Positions 40,859 to 49,928 of a DNA stretch of 50,748 nucleotides are shown here, in pieces. The stretch is from Nonomuraea cavernae (GTDB taxonomy: Bacteria > Actinomycetota > Actinomycetes > Streptosporangiales > Streptosporangiaceae). The stretch's first letter is position 1; each line of letters begins with the position of its first letter. A program made the translations under genes and the position numbers. Under the pieces are notes generated by a model. The model did not search any database. It was not told the origin of the DNA and worked only from the letters and a program-made list of their open reading frames with translations. Location of the stretch: positions 1 through 50,748 of the forward strand of contig NZ_BMNH01000030.1 of NCBI RefSeq assembly GCF_014646355.1, read 5' to 3'.

Positions 40859-42079
40859 CTACGCGGAGGCCGGCGCCGTCACCCGCCGTTCGGCCAGCGC
40901 GTCGAGCTCGGTCTCCGTCAGCTTGAGCACGTCCGCCAGCACCTCCCTGGTGTGCTCGCCGATGGCGGGAACCCCCTCGTAAGCGGGTCCCTCATAGCCG
41001 GCCAGGTGCAGGACGGGCCCCGGCATCAGGACCGACCCCAGGATGGAGTTGCCCGTCAGCTCCACCAGCGTCCGCTCCCGGAAGTGCGGATCGGCCAGGA
41101 CGTCGCTCGCGTCGTTGACCGGCGCGGACACCACCTCGAACGTGTCCAGGACGGCGAGGATCTCGTCACGCGGGCGGGACGCGACCCAGGCGGTCACCTC
41201 CGCCTGGACGGCCTCGTTGTTGGCCATCCGGTCGGCGTTGGTCGCGAAGCGCGGATCCTCGATCAGCTCCGGGCGGCCCATGGCGTCGAACAGCCGCCTG
41301 GCGATGCCCTGATTGGACGCCGCGATGGACAGCCAGCGGCCATCGGACGCCTGGTAGATGCCGCGCGGCGAGGCGGCTCCGGTGCCGTTGCCCTCACGTC
41401 TCTGGATCTCCCCGGTGGCCTGGAACTTCAGAACCAGGTCACCCAGGATGAACAGGAGGGGCTCGTAGAGCGCGACGTCGACGACCTCTCCGGTGCCGAC
41501 GCGCTCTCTCTTGAACAGCGCCATCGCCGTGCCCATCGCGGCGGAGATCCCCGCGATCGAGTCGGCGAACCCGAACGGCGGCGAGGTGGGGGGTGTCTCC
41601 GGCCAGCCGTTGATGAAGGCGAACCCACTGGCCGTCTCGGCGACGGTCCCGAAACCGGGCCGTTCCCGGTAGGGGCCGGTCTGCCCGAACCCGGACACCC
41701 GCGTCAGGATCAGCCCCGGGTTGTCCTGCGACAGCGCCTCGTAGCCGAGGCCCCAGGCCTCCAGGCGCCCCGGGCGGAACGACTCGATGACGACGTCGAC
41801 GGAGGCCGCGAGCCGGCGCACCAGCCCACGGCCCTCATCGGTCCGCAGGTCGATGCCGACCGAGCGCTTTCCGGCGTTGAGACGGGTGAACCCGAGGGAC
41901 AGTCCGTCCTTCTGCGGCGTCCAGTGCCGGGCGAAATCGCCGGTCGACGGATCCTCAACCTTGATGACCTGGGCGCCGAAGTCGCGCAGCATGCGTCCGG
42001 CGGTGGGCGCGGCGTACATCGTGCCCAGTTCGAGCACCCGGATGCCGTCGAGCGGCCCCGCTTTCATCTGCTCGTTCAC
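40859..42079 (-). CDS. CaiB/BaiF class III CoA-transferase (itaconyl/mesaconyl-CoA transferase-like context)
   Basis: A 406-residue CoA-transferase. The catalytic aspartate is D173 in FADSIAGISAAMG. N-terminal landmarks are GIRVLELGTMYAAPTAGR and RLNAGKRSVGIDL. The GTG at 42079 with AAGGA upstream was chosen over the ATG at 42067, which has no ribosome site. It is the last gene of the acyl-CoA operon, next to the aldehyde dehydrogenase. Together with the MaoC hydratase and CitE lyase it matches the three-enzyme itaconate route (CoA-transferase, hydratase, citramalyl-CoA lyase); a different diacid is possible. Confidence 0.92.
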   Translation of the reverse strand: MNEQMKAGPLDGIRVLELGTMYAAPTAGRMLRDFGAQVIKVEDPSTGDFARHWTPQKDGLSLGFTRLNAGKRSVGIDLRTDEGRGLVRRLAASVDVVIESFRPGRLEAWGLGYEALSQDNPGLILTRVSGFGQTGPYRERPGFGTVAETASGFAFINGWPETPPTSPPFGFADSIAGISAAMGTAMALFKRERVGTGEVVDVALYEPLLFILGDLVLKFQATGEIQRREGNGTGAASPRGIYQASDGRWLSIAASNQGIARRLFDAMGRPELIEDPRFATNADRMANNEAVQAEVTAWVASRPRDEILAVLDTFEVVSAPVNDASDVLADPHFRERTLVELTGNSILGSVLMPGPVLHLAGYEGPAYEGVPAIGEHTREVLADVLKLTETELDALAERRVTAPASA

Positions 42080-42106
42080 CTGCTTGTCCTTCGTTTCACG
42101 GGGTGC

Positions 42107-43587
42107 TCAGACCCGCCACTGGATGTGCTTGACCTCGAGGTACTCGCGCATGCCCCACTCGCCCAGCTCACGGCCGAGTCCGGACCGGCCGTACCCGCCG
42201 AACGGCGCGTCCGGGCGCATGCTCCCGCCACCGTTGATCCACACAGTGCCCGCGCGCACCCGCTCGGCGACGCGCCTCGCCTCCGCGGGGTCGTCGCACC
42301 AGATGTTGGCCGCCAGCCCGTACGGGGTGTCGTTCGCCAGCCGGATCGCATCCTCGGTGTCCTTGAACGGCATGATCACCGCTACCGGCCCGAAGATCTC
42401 CTCCTGCACGGCACGGGCGTCGGCGGGCAGGCCGCCCAGCAGCACCGGATTGACGAACCAGCCCTTGTCCGGCAGTGGCCGGGTCACCTCCAGCAGTTTC
42501 GAGCCGCCCTCGGCGACCGCCTGGTCGATGAAGCCGCGCACGCGCTGCTGGTGGTCGGGCCGGATCATGGGGCCGATGTTCGTGGCGGGGTCCCACGGAT
42601 CGCCGACGATCATCTGGTCGAAGGCCGCGGCGCCCGCCTCCAGGAACTCGTCGTAGGAGCTCTCGTGAACGAGCAGCCGGGCCAGCGCCGCGCAGCCCTG
42701 ACCCGCGTTGCGGGACCAGCGGAGGTGCATCTCGACAGCGATCTTGCGGACGTCCACGCCGGGCATGACGATGTTCGGGGACTTGCCGCCGAGTTCGAGC
42801 GTCACGCCCTTGAGGGTGGGGCCGCCTGGGCCATGATCTGCGCGCCGACGCCGTCGGAGCCGGTGAAGGAGACCCGGTCGACGCCGGGGTGCGAGGAGAG
42901 CCGCTTGCCGACGTCCGCCTGGCCGATGATCACGTTCATGACGCCCGGGGGCAGCCCTGCCTCGCGGATGAGCTCCCCGAGCAGGAGCGTCGTCAGCGGG
43001 GTGCGGGGAGACGGCAGCAGCACGACGGTGCAGCCGGCGGCCAGGGCCGCGCCGAACTTGAACACGGCCAGGTTGAGCGGGTAGTTGTAGCCGGTGATGG
43101 CCGCCACGACGCCGACCGGCTCGTGCACCACGTCGCTCATGGTCGGCACCGGGTCGTGCCAGCCGCCGAGGTGCTGGGTACGGTCGATCTTCGCCGCCTC
43201 CGCCGCCCATCGCAGGTGCTGCTCCACCGCCATCCTGACCTGCAGGTACGACGCCAGCGAGACGGGTGTGCCGACCTCGTTGACGATCGAGGGCAGCAGC
43301 CGGTCGGCGGCGGCCTCAAGGACGTCGGCAAGGCGGTGGAGGTGCCGGGACCGCTCCTCGCCCGACAGCCTGGACCAGGGGCCGAACGCCTCGCGGGCGG
43401 CGGCCACGGCCGCGTCGACCTGGTCGGCCGAGGCGCCTCCGACGTTCGCGATCACCTCTTCCGTGGCCGGGTTGTACACGTCCCAGCGCTCCCCCTCGGG
43501 CTCGACCATCCGGTCACCGATGGTGAGCCGCCTGACCGGGGGGATCCAGTCGCGCATCGGGTGGGCAGCAGCGTCTGTCTGGGTCAT
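42107..43587 (-). pseudogene. NAD(P)-dependent aldehyde dehydrogenase with a one-base frameshift
   Basis: Two adjacent frames make one normal aldehyde dehydrogenase of about 493 residues. Frame one (43587 to about 42820) runs from MTQTDAAAHPMRDW to FTGSDGVGAQIMAQAA. Frame two continues with PTLKGVTLELGGKSPN (catalytic Glu), NAGQGCAAL (catalytic Cys) and EIFGPVAVIMPF to the end QWRV at 42107. The break is at a run of four G on the plus strand (42818-42821), where five would keep the frame. All active-site residues are present, so this is either a recent mutation, a phase-variable run or a sequencing error. It is coupled to the MaoC gene by an ATGA overlap. Confidence 0.85.
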
Positions 43588-44069
43588 CGCGCGCCTTCTT
43601 CACTCTCGCCCGGCTCAGCCGGCCTGGTCATCATCAAACCGACTCGTTTGCAGAAGCAGACCAGCACGTCGTGCTGGTTGTAACCCCGGTGCTCGAACCA
43701 CACGATGCCGGAGTCGTCCCGGCTCTTGGAGAGCCGCTTGTCCACGATGGTCGTCTCGGCCCGCAGCGTGTCACCGTGGAACACCGGATGCGGGAAGGTG
43801 ATCTCGTCGTATCCGAGATTGCCGAGCGTCGTGCCCATGGTGAGTTCGGGGACGTGGAAGGCCCCGATCAGGGCGACGGTGAACAGGCTGTTGACCACCC
43901 GCCGGCCGTGGATCGTCTTCTTGGAGAACTCCTCGTCGAGATGCAGCGGCTGCAGGTTCATGGTGAGCGAGGTGAACATGATGTTGTCCATCTCGGTGAC
44001 GGTCCGGGTGAACGGATGCCGGTAGACCCGGCCCACCTCGAACTCCTCGAAGTAGAGTCCGCGCATCAT
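43584..44069 (-). CDS. MaoC-family enoyl-CoA hydratase (itaconyl/mesaconyl-CoA hydratase-like)
   Basis: A 161-residue single hot-dog hydratase: LYFEEFEVGRVYRHPFTRTV at the N-terminus, active-site N38-x-x-P41-L-H43-x-D45, and FPHPVFHGDTLRAETTI. It would add water to an unsaturated acyl-CoA. ATGA overlaps on both sides link it to the CitE and aldehyde dehydrogenase genes. The CitE-MaoC order is the same as Rv2498c-Rv2499c in M. tuberculosis, a pair linked to itaconate and leucine breakdown. Its ribosome site GAGGAGG is the last unit of a repeat in the CitE gene. Confidence 0.9.
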   Translation of the reverse strand: MMRGLYFEEFEVGRVYRHPFTRTVTEMDNIMFTSLTMNLQPLHLDEEFSKKTIHGRRVVNSLFTVALIGAFHVPELTMGTTLGNLGYDEITFPHPVFHGDTLRAETTIVDKRLSKSRDDSGIVWFEHRGYNQHDVLVCFCKRVGLMMTRPAEPGESEEGAR

Positions 44070-45013
44070 CGCCCTGCCTCCTCGTGCGTCTCCTCGTGCG
44101 TCTCCTCGCGCGACTCCTCGCGTGACTCCTCGCGTGACTCCTCGTGCGCGCGGGCGCTCTCCAGCCAGAGCAGCGCCTTGTCGTAGTGGGCCCGGTCGAT
44201 GTGCAGCCCCCGGTAGCGCAGGGCGCCGCTGCCCTCCCGCGCCGCCCGCTCGTAGGCGGAGACCATGCCCTCGTAGAAGTCGATCTCCTCGGGTGAGGCG
44301 GAGAACACCGAGTTCAGCACCGGCACGTGGCTCGGGTGGATCGCGATCATGCCGCGGAACCCGAGCCGGCGTCCCTGGCGGGCGAAGGTCTCCAGGCCGT
44401 CCAGGTCGTCGATCCGCTCCCAGAGGCCGGTGAGCGCGTGCAGCCCCGCGCCCCGGCAGGCGAGCAGCACGCGGCTGCGCAGGTACAGCGTTTCCAGGCC
44501 CTCCGGCGTCCATTCGAACCCGACCTCGCGAGCGATGTCGGCGTGCTCGGCGGTGGGGCCGATCATCGCCCCGACCCGCGGGGAGGCTGCGGCGATCTCG
44601 GCGCAGTTCTGGATCGCCTTGACCGTCTCCACCGGCACGATGTACTCCAGGCCGGTCACCCCGTTGCGATGCTCGAAGTGATCGAGGAGCGTGTCGTACC
44701 TGAGCACGTCGGTCGCCCGTTCGATCTTGGGGGCGAAGACGACGTCGAGGCCGGGCACGACGACCTCTTCGAGGTCGGCCCCGGTCAGGCGGGTCGACAG
44801 GCCGTTGACCCGCACCCCGATGCCGACCGTGGCGTCGAGCGAGCGCAGGCGCCCGATCGAGCCGGCCACCGCCGCTCTGGCGGCGGCCTTCTCCCCGGCG
44901 GGGACGGAGTCCTCAAGATCCAGGATGATCGCGTCGGCGCCCGACCTGAGCGCCTTCTCCGCCCAGGCCAGCTTGTGCCCGGGGACGAAGAGGATGGATC
45001 GGTACGGCCTCAT
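44066..45013 (-). CDS. HpcH/CitE-family acyl-CoA lyase (citramalyl/malyl-CoA lyase-like)
   Basis: A 315-residue TIM-barrel lyase: SILFVPGHKLAWAEKAL, the Mg site DAIILDLEDSVP (about 27-38), the arginine strand GIGVRVNG, FAPKIE, and GLEYIVPVETVKAI. Family members cleave malyl-, methylmalyl-, citramalyl- or HMG-CoA to acetyl- or propionyl-CoA plus an oxoacid. The last 22 residues are a charged repeat tail (EESR/EETH units) outside the fold. The start overlaps the acyl-CoA dehydrogenase stop by one base (TGATG). It is the C-C cleavage step of the operon. Confidence 0.91.
   Translation of the reverse strand: MRPYRSILFVPGHKLAWAEKALRSGADAIILDLEDSVPAGEKAAARAAVAGSIGRLRSLDATVGIGVRVNGLSTRLTGADLEEVVVPGLDVVFAPKIERATDVLRYDTLLDHFEHRNGVTGLEYIVPVETVKAIQNCAEIAAASPRVGAMIGPTAEHADIAREVGFEWTPEGLETLYLRSRVLLACRGAGLHALTGLWERIDDLDGLETFARQGRRLGFRGMIAIHPSHVPVLNSVFSASPEEIDFYEGMVSAYERAAREGSGALRYRGLHIDRAHYDKALLWLESARAHEESREESREESREETHEETHEEAGR
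44078..44149 (-). repeat. Six 12-bp repeats at the CitE gene 3' end, each carrying a GAGGAG
   Basis: Units of 12 start at 44078, 44090, 44102, 44114, 44126 and 44138 (for example CTCCTCGTGCGT and CTCCTCGCGTGA on the plus strand). They encode the (E-E-S-R/E-E-T-H) tail of the lyase. On the mRNA each unit contains GAGGAG, so six ribosome-binding-like sites are lined up just before the MaoC start at 44069. Confidence 0.9.
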
Positions 45014-46179
45014 CAGTAGCTCCTGGGCAGGCCGAGCACGTGCTCGGCCAGGTAGTTGAGCACCATCTCCTGGCTGATCGGCGCGATCCGCATCAGCCGT
45101 GCCTCACGGAAGTACCGCTCCACGTGGAACTCCTTGCTGTATCCGTAGCCGCCGTGCACGGAGATGGCGACGTCCGCCGCGTGGAATCCCGCCTCCGCGG
45201 CCAGGTACTTCGCCTCGTTGGCCTGTTCGGCGTGCGGAAGGTCGTTGTCGATGAGCCAGGCCGCCTTCTGGCACATCAACTCGGCCGCGTCGAGCCGCAT
45301 CCGGGCCTCCGCGAGCTGGAAGGCGATGCCCTGGTTCTGGCCGATCGGCCGGCCGAAGACGTTGCGCTCCTTGGCGTACTCGGTCGCCCGGCGCAGGGCC
45401 GCTCTGCCGAGGCCGAGCGCGGCGTTCGCCGAGATCACCCGTTCGGCGTTGAGTCCGGCGAGGATCGCCTTGAAGCCCTGCCCCACCTCGCCGATGACGT
45501 CCTCGTCGGGGACGAACAGGTCGTCGATGAACAGTTCGTTGGTGTCGACCGCGTTGCGCCCCATCTTGGGGATCCTGCGGATCGTGATCCGTTCGCGGTC
45601 CAGGGGGGCGAAGAAGAGCGTCATGCCCGCCGTCCGCTTCGGCGAGTCCTCCCGCCGCGACGTGCGGCAGAGCAGGAAGAGCCGTTCGGCCTCCTGCGCC
45701 TTGCTGATCCACACCTTCTTGCCGGAGACGAGGAAGCCTCCGTCGACCTTGCGGGCGAAGGTGGAGATGTTGGTGGTGTCGGTGCCCGCGTCCGGCTCGG
45801 TCACCGCGAACGACACATGCAGGTCGCCGGCCACCGCCCGGGGCAGGAACCGCCGCTTGAGCTGCTCGCTTCCGTACTTGATGAGCGACTCGAAGCCGAA
45901 GATGCCGATGTGGACCGCGGTGCAGCCGCCCATCCCGGCACCCGAGGCGGAGATCTCCTGCTCGACGATCGCCGCCTCGGTCACGCCGAGCCCCCCGCCG
46001 TCGTACTCGGTGGGGATGGTCAGCCCGAGCCAGCCGCTCTTGGCGATGGCGTCGTAGAACTCCCAGGGGAATTCCTTGTTCTCGTCGCGCTCCATCCAGT
46101 ATTCGTCCGGGAAATCCGCGCAGACCCTGCGGACGGCCTGCCGGATCTCCTCGTGAAGAGGGTCAGCGCGGAAGTCCAT
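45013..46179 (-). CDS. Acyl-CoA dehydrogenase (IVD-type catalytic Glu)
   Basis: A 388-residue flavoenzyme: FAVTEPDAGTDTTNIST FAD block, WISKAQ, and GGYGYSKEFHVERYFRE. The usual C-terminal YEGT glutamate is replaced by API-SQ, but E246 in GLNAERVIS stands at the helix-G position that serves as base in isovaleryl-CoA and long-chain dehydrogenases. So it is probably active and may prefer branched substrates. The start at 46179 has GGAGG; the frame to 46473 lies inside the ligase gene. Its context, with the CitE and MaoC genes, resembles leucine or methyl-branched acyl-CoA breakdown. Confidence 0.93.
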   Translation of the reverse strand: MDFRADPLHEEIRQAVRRVCADFPDEYWMERDENKEFPWEFYDAIAKSGWLGLTIPTEYDGGGLGVTEAAIVEQEISASGAGMGGCTAVHIGIFGFESLIKYGSEQLKRRFLPRAVAGDLHVSFAVTEPDAGTDTTNISTFARKVDGGFLVSGKKVWISKAQEAERLFLLCRTSRREDSPKRTAGMTLFFAPLDRERITIRRIPKMGRNAVDTNELFIDDLFVPDEDVIGEVGQGFKAILAGLNAERVISANAALGLGRAALRRATEYAKERNVFGRPIGQNQGIAFQLAEARMRLDAAELMCQKAAWLIDNDLPHAEQANEAKYLAAEAGFHAADVAISVHGGYGYSKEFHVERYFREARLMRIAPISQEMVLNYLAEHVLGLPRSY

Positions 46180-46205
46180 GGTGTCCTCCACTCTCTCTGC
46201 TGTCT

Positions 46206-47855
46206 TCAGCCACGACCGGCGGCCCACACGGTCCGGTCGTACGTCGAGGACGTGATCCCCTCGTCGCGGAGCGCCGCCTTGCGCACCTTCTCCGACGGCG
46301 TCTTGGGCAGCGCCTCGACGAACCGGATGAAGCGCGGCACGGCGAAGGCCGGGATCCTGCCCTCGCAGAAGGCCCAGATCTCCGCCGCGTCGACCGGGCG
46401 GGAGACGGTGATGACCGCCATCACCTCGTCCTCTCCCGCCTCGACGTCCGCCGCGACGCCGATCACCGCGCATTCGAGCACGGCCTCGTGCCCGTAGATC
46501 GCCTGCTCGATCTCGTAGGAGCTGATGTTCTCGCCGCGCCGGCGCAGGGCGTCCTTGTAGCGGTCCACGAAGTAGAACCAGCCGTCGGCGTCCTGGCGCA
46601 GCGCGTCACCGGTGTGGAACCAGAGGTTGCGCCACGCCTCGACGGTCTTGTCCGGCATGCCGTAGTAGCCCATGCTGCACGTCCACGGCCGCCGTGGCCT
46701 GACCACCAGCTCTCCGACCTCGCCGACCGCGACCTCCTCGTCGGTCGCCGGGTCCACCAGCCGGATGTCGAACCAGTCGGCCGCCTGGAGACCGGCCGCG
46801 CCGGCCGGCCGGTCCTCGCCGTACGGCGACAGGATCGGGGCGGAGGTCTCGGTGAGGCCGAATACCTCGACGAAGGCCTCGATGCCGAACCGCTCCTTGA
46901 ACTCACGCAGAATCGACGACGCGGTGGGGGCGGCGAAGACGCAGCGGAGCCTGTTGTCGCGGTCGTCCTGTCTCGGCGCCTGCTTCCAGACGAAGTCCAT
47001 CATCACGCCGAGCAGGTTGGTCACCGTCACGTCGTGTTCGCGGAGCTGGTCGATCCAGCGGCTGGCGCTGAACTTCGACCGCACCACCAGCCGGGCGCCG
47101 GCGATCAGCGCCGGGTAGGCCGCCATGAACTGCGCGTTGCCGTGGAACAACGGGGTGCAGGTGAAGTAGGTGTCCTCGCTCGTCAGCCTGGTGAGGGACA
47201 CCACCTCCTCCCCGAAGAAGTACATCTGCGCGTGCGGCATGGCCACCCCCTTGGATGGCCCGGTGGTGCCGGAGGTGAAGAAGATCGAGGCCAGGTCGCT
47301 CATCTCCGGGTCCGTGCCCGCCTTCGCCGCCGCCTGCTCGAAGGCGGTCCACGGCTCCGCCTGCCAGCCATGGGCCCGCAACGCCGACACCGCGCGGTCG
47401 GCGCCGCCCGTGTCGATGACCCAGAACTTCTCGATCCCCCGCACGTGCTCGGCGATGGCGACGAACCGCTCGGCGAACACGTCGTCGATCACCGCCCACC
47501 GGGGTGCGACGACGGTGCTCTGATGGCGCAGGAACTCGCCCTCGTAGGCCGTGTTGATCGGCACCTCCACCAGCCCGGCGACCGCGCTGCCCAGCCAGGT
47601 GCGGATGAACTGGGAGGAGTTGGCCGCCATGACGAGGACCCGGTCACCGGACTCGGCGCCCGCCGCGAGCAGACCACCGGACACGCGCTCGGCGGCGTCG
47701 AGCATCTCGGCGTAGGTCCACTGCCGCCCCTCCTCCGGAGCGATCAGAAAGGTGTCGCCGGGCCGGCGCGCCGCGTGGTGACGCAGGACCTTGGGCGAGG
47801 TCCAGAGCCCGGCATCCTCGAATGTCGGCTTCAAATCCGTGTACGTGCGGGTCAT
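46206..47855 (-). CDS. AMP-forming acyl-CoA ligase (CaiC-like)
   Basis: A 549-residue adenylate-forming enzyme that activates an acid to its CoA thioester with ATP. The P-loop is FTSGTTGPSKGV; other core motifs are VFGLTETSAP, WFHTGD, DRYKDALRRRGENIS (hinge), and the C-terminal lysine in PKTPSEKVRK. The overall pattern is like crotonobetaine/carnitine-CoA ligase. The start at 47855 has GGAGG nine bases before. It sits mid-operon between the SDR and the second acyl-CoA dehydrogenase and probably makes the first CoA ester of the pathway. Substrate unknown. Confidence 0.92.
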   Translation of the reverse strand: MTRTYTDLKPTFEDAGLWTSPKVLRHHAARRPGDTFLIAPEEGRQWTYAEMLDAAERVSGGLLAAGAESGDRVLVMAANSSQFIRTWLGSAVAGLVEVPINTAYEGEFLRHQSTVVAPRWAVIDDVFAERFVAIAEHVRGIEKFWVIDTGGADRAVSALRAHGWQAEPWTAFEQAAAKAGTDPEMSDLASIFFTSGTTGPSKGVAMPHAQMYFFGEEVVSLTRLTSEDTYFTCTPLFHGNAQFMAAYPALIAGARLVVRSKFSASRWIDQLREHDVTVTNLLGVMMDFVWKQAPRQDDRDNRLRCVFAAPTASSILREFKERFGIEAFVEVFGLTETSAPILSPYGEDRPAGAAGLQAADWFDIRLVDPATDEEVAVGEVGELVVRPRRPWTCSMGYYGMPDKTVEAWRNLWFHTGDALRQDADGWFYFVDRYKDALRRRGENISSYEIEQAIYGHEAVLECAVIGVAADVEAGEDEVMAVITVSRPVDAAEIWAFCEGRIPAFAVPRFIRFVEALPKTPSEKVRKAALRDEGITSSTYDRTVWAAGRG

Positions 47856-47949
47856 CGCAGTGGAACCTCCAACGACGGGGACATGCCGGGCGACCCGGCG
47901 GCGGGCGGAAACGGGAGCGGCCTGCTCCGCGGTCGACTGGCCGTCCGGC

Positions 47950-48723
47950 CTACTTGGCCACGAGGCCACCGTCGACCGGGACCGTGACACCCGTGACGAA
48001 GCTGGCGTCGTCGCTGGCCAGGAACGCCACCACCGAGGCGATCTCCGCGGGCTGCGCCGCCCGGCCCAGCGGGATGCCGGCCACGAAGTCCGCCGCCAGC
48101 GCCGTCACGTCGGCGCCCCGCTCGCGCCCGAAGAAGGAGGCCAGCATCGGGGTCTCCACCGTGCCGGGGCAGATGCAGTTGACCCTGATGCCGTCGGGCG
48201 CGCCGGCCAGCGCCAGTGCCCGGGTGAAGCCGACCAGGGACGCCTTGGTCAGCGAGTAGATGGGGCTGAACGGGGATCCGACCAGGGCCGAGGTCGACGC
48301 CGTCATGGTGACGGAGCCCTTCTTGCCGGCCTTCTTGAGCAGGTCGAACGCGAGCGTCGCGCTGAAGAAGACGCTCTTGACGTTGACGTCGATGTTGCGC
48401 TGGAACTCCTCTTCGGAGATGTCCAGGCCGGCGGCGCCGGGCATGCCCACCTGGTTGTGCATGATGTGCAGGACCCCGTCCTCCGCCTCGACGCGCGCGT
48501 AGAGCGCGCGCAGGGCGGCGACGCTGGTGGCGTCGACCTGCTGGGGCACGGCGACGCCGCCCTGCTCCTCGACCTCCTTGGCCACGGTGGTCGCCGAGCC
48601 GCCGTTCAGGTCGGCGACGTAGACCTTCGCCCCCTCGGCGGCGAGCCGGTGGCAGATGGCGCGGCCCATCCCCGAACCGCCGCCGATGACCGCGGCGACG
48701 CGGCCCTGAAGTCGTGATGACAT
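47950..48723 (-). CDS. Short-chain dehydrogenase/reductase (SDR) 4
   Basis: A 257-residue SDR: GGGSGMGRAIC cofactor loop, VADLN after strand two, catalytic serine region ASTSALVG, YSLTK, and the ending TGVTVPVDGGL. The usual NNAG is altered to HNQVG. It lies in the operon between an acyl-CoA dehydrogenase and the ligase, and could act as a 3-hydroxyacyl-CoA or alcohol dehydrogenase. Confidence 0.92.
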   Translation of the reverse strand: MSSRLQGRVAAVIGGGSGMGRAICHRLAAEGAKVYVADLNGGSATTVAKEVEEQGGVAVPQQVDATSVAALRALYARVEAEDGVLHIMHNQVGMPGAAGLDISEEEFQRNIDVNVKSVFFSATLAFDLLKKAGKKGSVTMTASTSALVGSPFSPIYSLTKASLVGFTRALALAGAPDGIRVNCICPGTVETPMLASFFGRERGADVTALAADFVAGIPLGRAAQPAEIASVVAFLASDDASFVTGVTVPVDGGLVAK

Positions 48724-48755
48724 GAGTTCTCCCTGGTCTGGTCGTGCCGGGTGGG

Positions 48756-49928
48756 TCAGCGCCGCTGGTCGAAGGTGCGCCCGAGCAGTTCGGAGACGAT
48801 ACGGATGCGCTGCATGCTAGGGGTCCCCCCGGCCAGGGCCCACCCGTGGGCGTCCCTGTGCAGCCGTTCGATGCCGTACTCCTCGGTGTAGCCGTTGCCG
48901 CCGTGGATCTGCATGGCGAGGTCGGTGACCCGTTTGGCCATCTCGTTGGCGGTGCACTTGGCGAGCGAGACCTCCAGCGGGTCGGGCAGGCCCGCGCCCG
49001 CGTTCTCCACCGCCCGCCGGATCAGCAGCCTGGTCGCCTCCACCTGCATCGCCATGTCCGCCAGCGACATCTGGACGCTCTGGAACTCGACCAGAGGCTT
49101 GCCGAACTGCTCGCGCTCCTGGGCGTAGGCGATGCTCCGGTCGAACGCGGCCTGCCCGATGGCGAGGCTCATGGTCGAGTTGCCGAGCCGCTCGATGGAG
49201 AACGCCGTGAACAGCCGGCGGAAGCCGCCCGGCCCGATCAGGAGGTTCTCCGCCGGGACGCGTACGTCCTCGAAGATGACGTCGGCGGACGGGATGCCGC
49301 GAAAGCCCATCAGCCGCTCCGGCTTGCCGAAGCTGACGCCCGGAGTGTCGGCGTCGACGATGACCGCGCCGATGCCCTTGGAGCCCGGTTCCTCGCTCAT
49401 GCGGGCGTAGACCAGATAGGAGTCGGCTTCGCCGCCGTTCGAGATCCACCGCTTCAGGCCGTTGACCACGAACGTCTCGCCGGACCTGACGGCGCGGGTC
49501 GTCATGTCGGTCGCCGCCGATCCGGCGTCCGGTTCGGAGATGGCCACCGCCATCGTCGTTTCACCGCTGATGATGCCGGGCAGGTAGCGCTCCCGCTGCC
49601 CGTCCGTGCCGATGAGGCTGACCACCTGGGCGGGCCCGGTGTTGGACTCGAAGACCTGGAACGCCGCGGGCCGGCACTGCTTGGCCAGTTCCTCGATGAC
49701 GACCAGGGCCTCTCTCAGTGTCGCCCCGCCCCCGCCGAACCGCTCAGGCAACGCGATTCCCAGGTAGCCCAGACCGCCCAGATAGCGGCGTTCGTCATGG
49801 GGGAACGGGGTGCGCTGCTCGTCCCACTGCTCTGCCACGGGCGCATATCGGTCAAGGGCGACGGCGGCGGCCGCTTCACGTAGCGCCCTCAGTTCGTCAG
49901 TGTCACCGTCTGGCATCCGGACACTCAT
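48756..49928 (-). CDS. Acyl-CoA dehydrogenase, first gene of the operon
   Basis: A 390-residue flavoenzyme: AISEPDAGSAATDMTTRAV FAD block, WISNGGE, and GGNGYTEEYGIERLHRD. The C-terminal catalytic position reads AGGTPSMQ, with Gly instead of Glu, but E246 in TAFSIERLG is at the IVD-type position, the same residue number as in the 45013 enzyme. It heads the minus-strand operon, opposite the thiolase. GGGAGG precedes the ATG. Probably acts on a branched or otherwise hindered acyl-CoA. Confidence 0.93.
   Translation of the reverse strand: MSVRMPDGDTDELRALREAAAAVALDRYAPVAEQWDEQRTPFPHDERRYLGGLGYLGIALPERFGGGGATLREALVVIEELAKQCRPAAFQVFESNTGPAQVVSLIGTDGQRERYLPGIISGETTMAVAISEPDAGSAATDMTTRAVRSGETFVVNGLKRWISNGGEADSYLVYARMSEEPGSKGIGAVIVDADTPGVSFGKPERLMGFRGIPSADVIFEDVRVPAENLLIGPGGFRRLFTAFSIERLGNSTMSLAIGQAAFDRSIAYAQEREQFGKPLVEFQSVQMSLADMAMQVEATRLLIRRAVENAGAGLPDPLEVSLAKCTANEMAKRVTDLAMQIHGGNGYTEEYGIERLHRDAHGWALAGGTPSMQRIRIVSELLGRTFDQRR

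Noticed and set aside
44078..44149. 12-bp repeats as a CRISPR or transposon end
   Set aside because: They are in frame, lie inside a coding tail and have no spacers or inverted ends.
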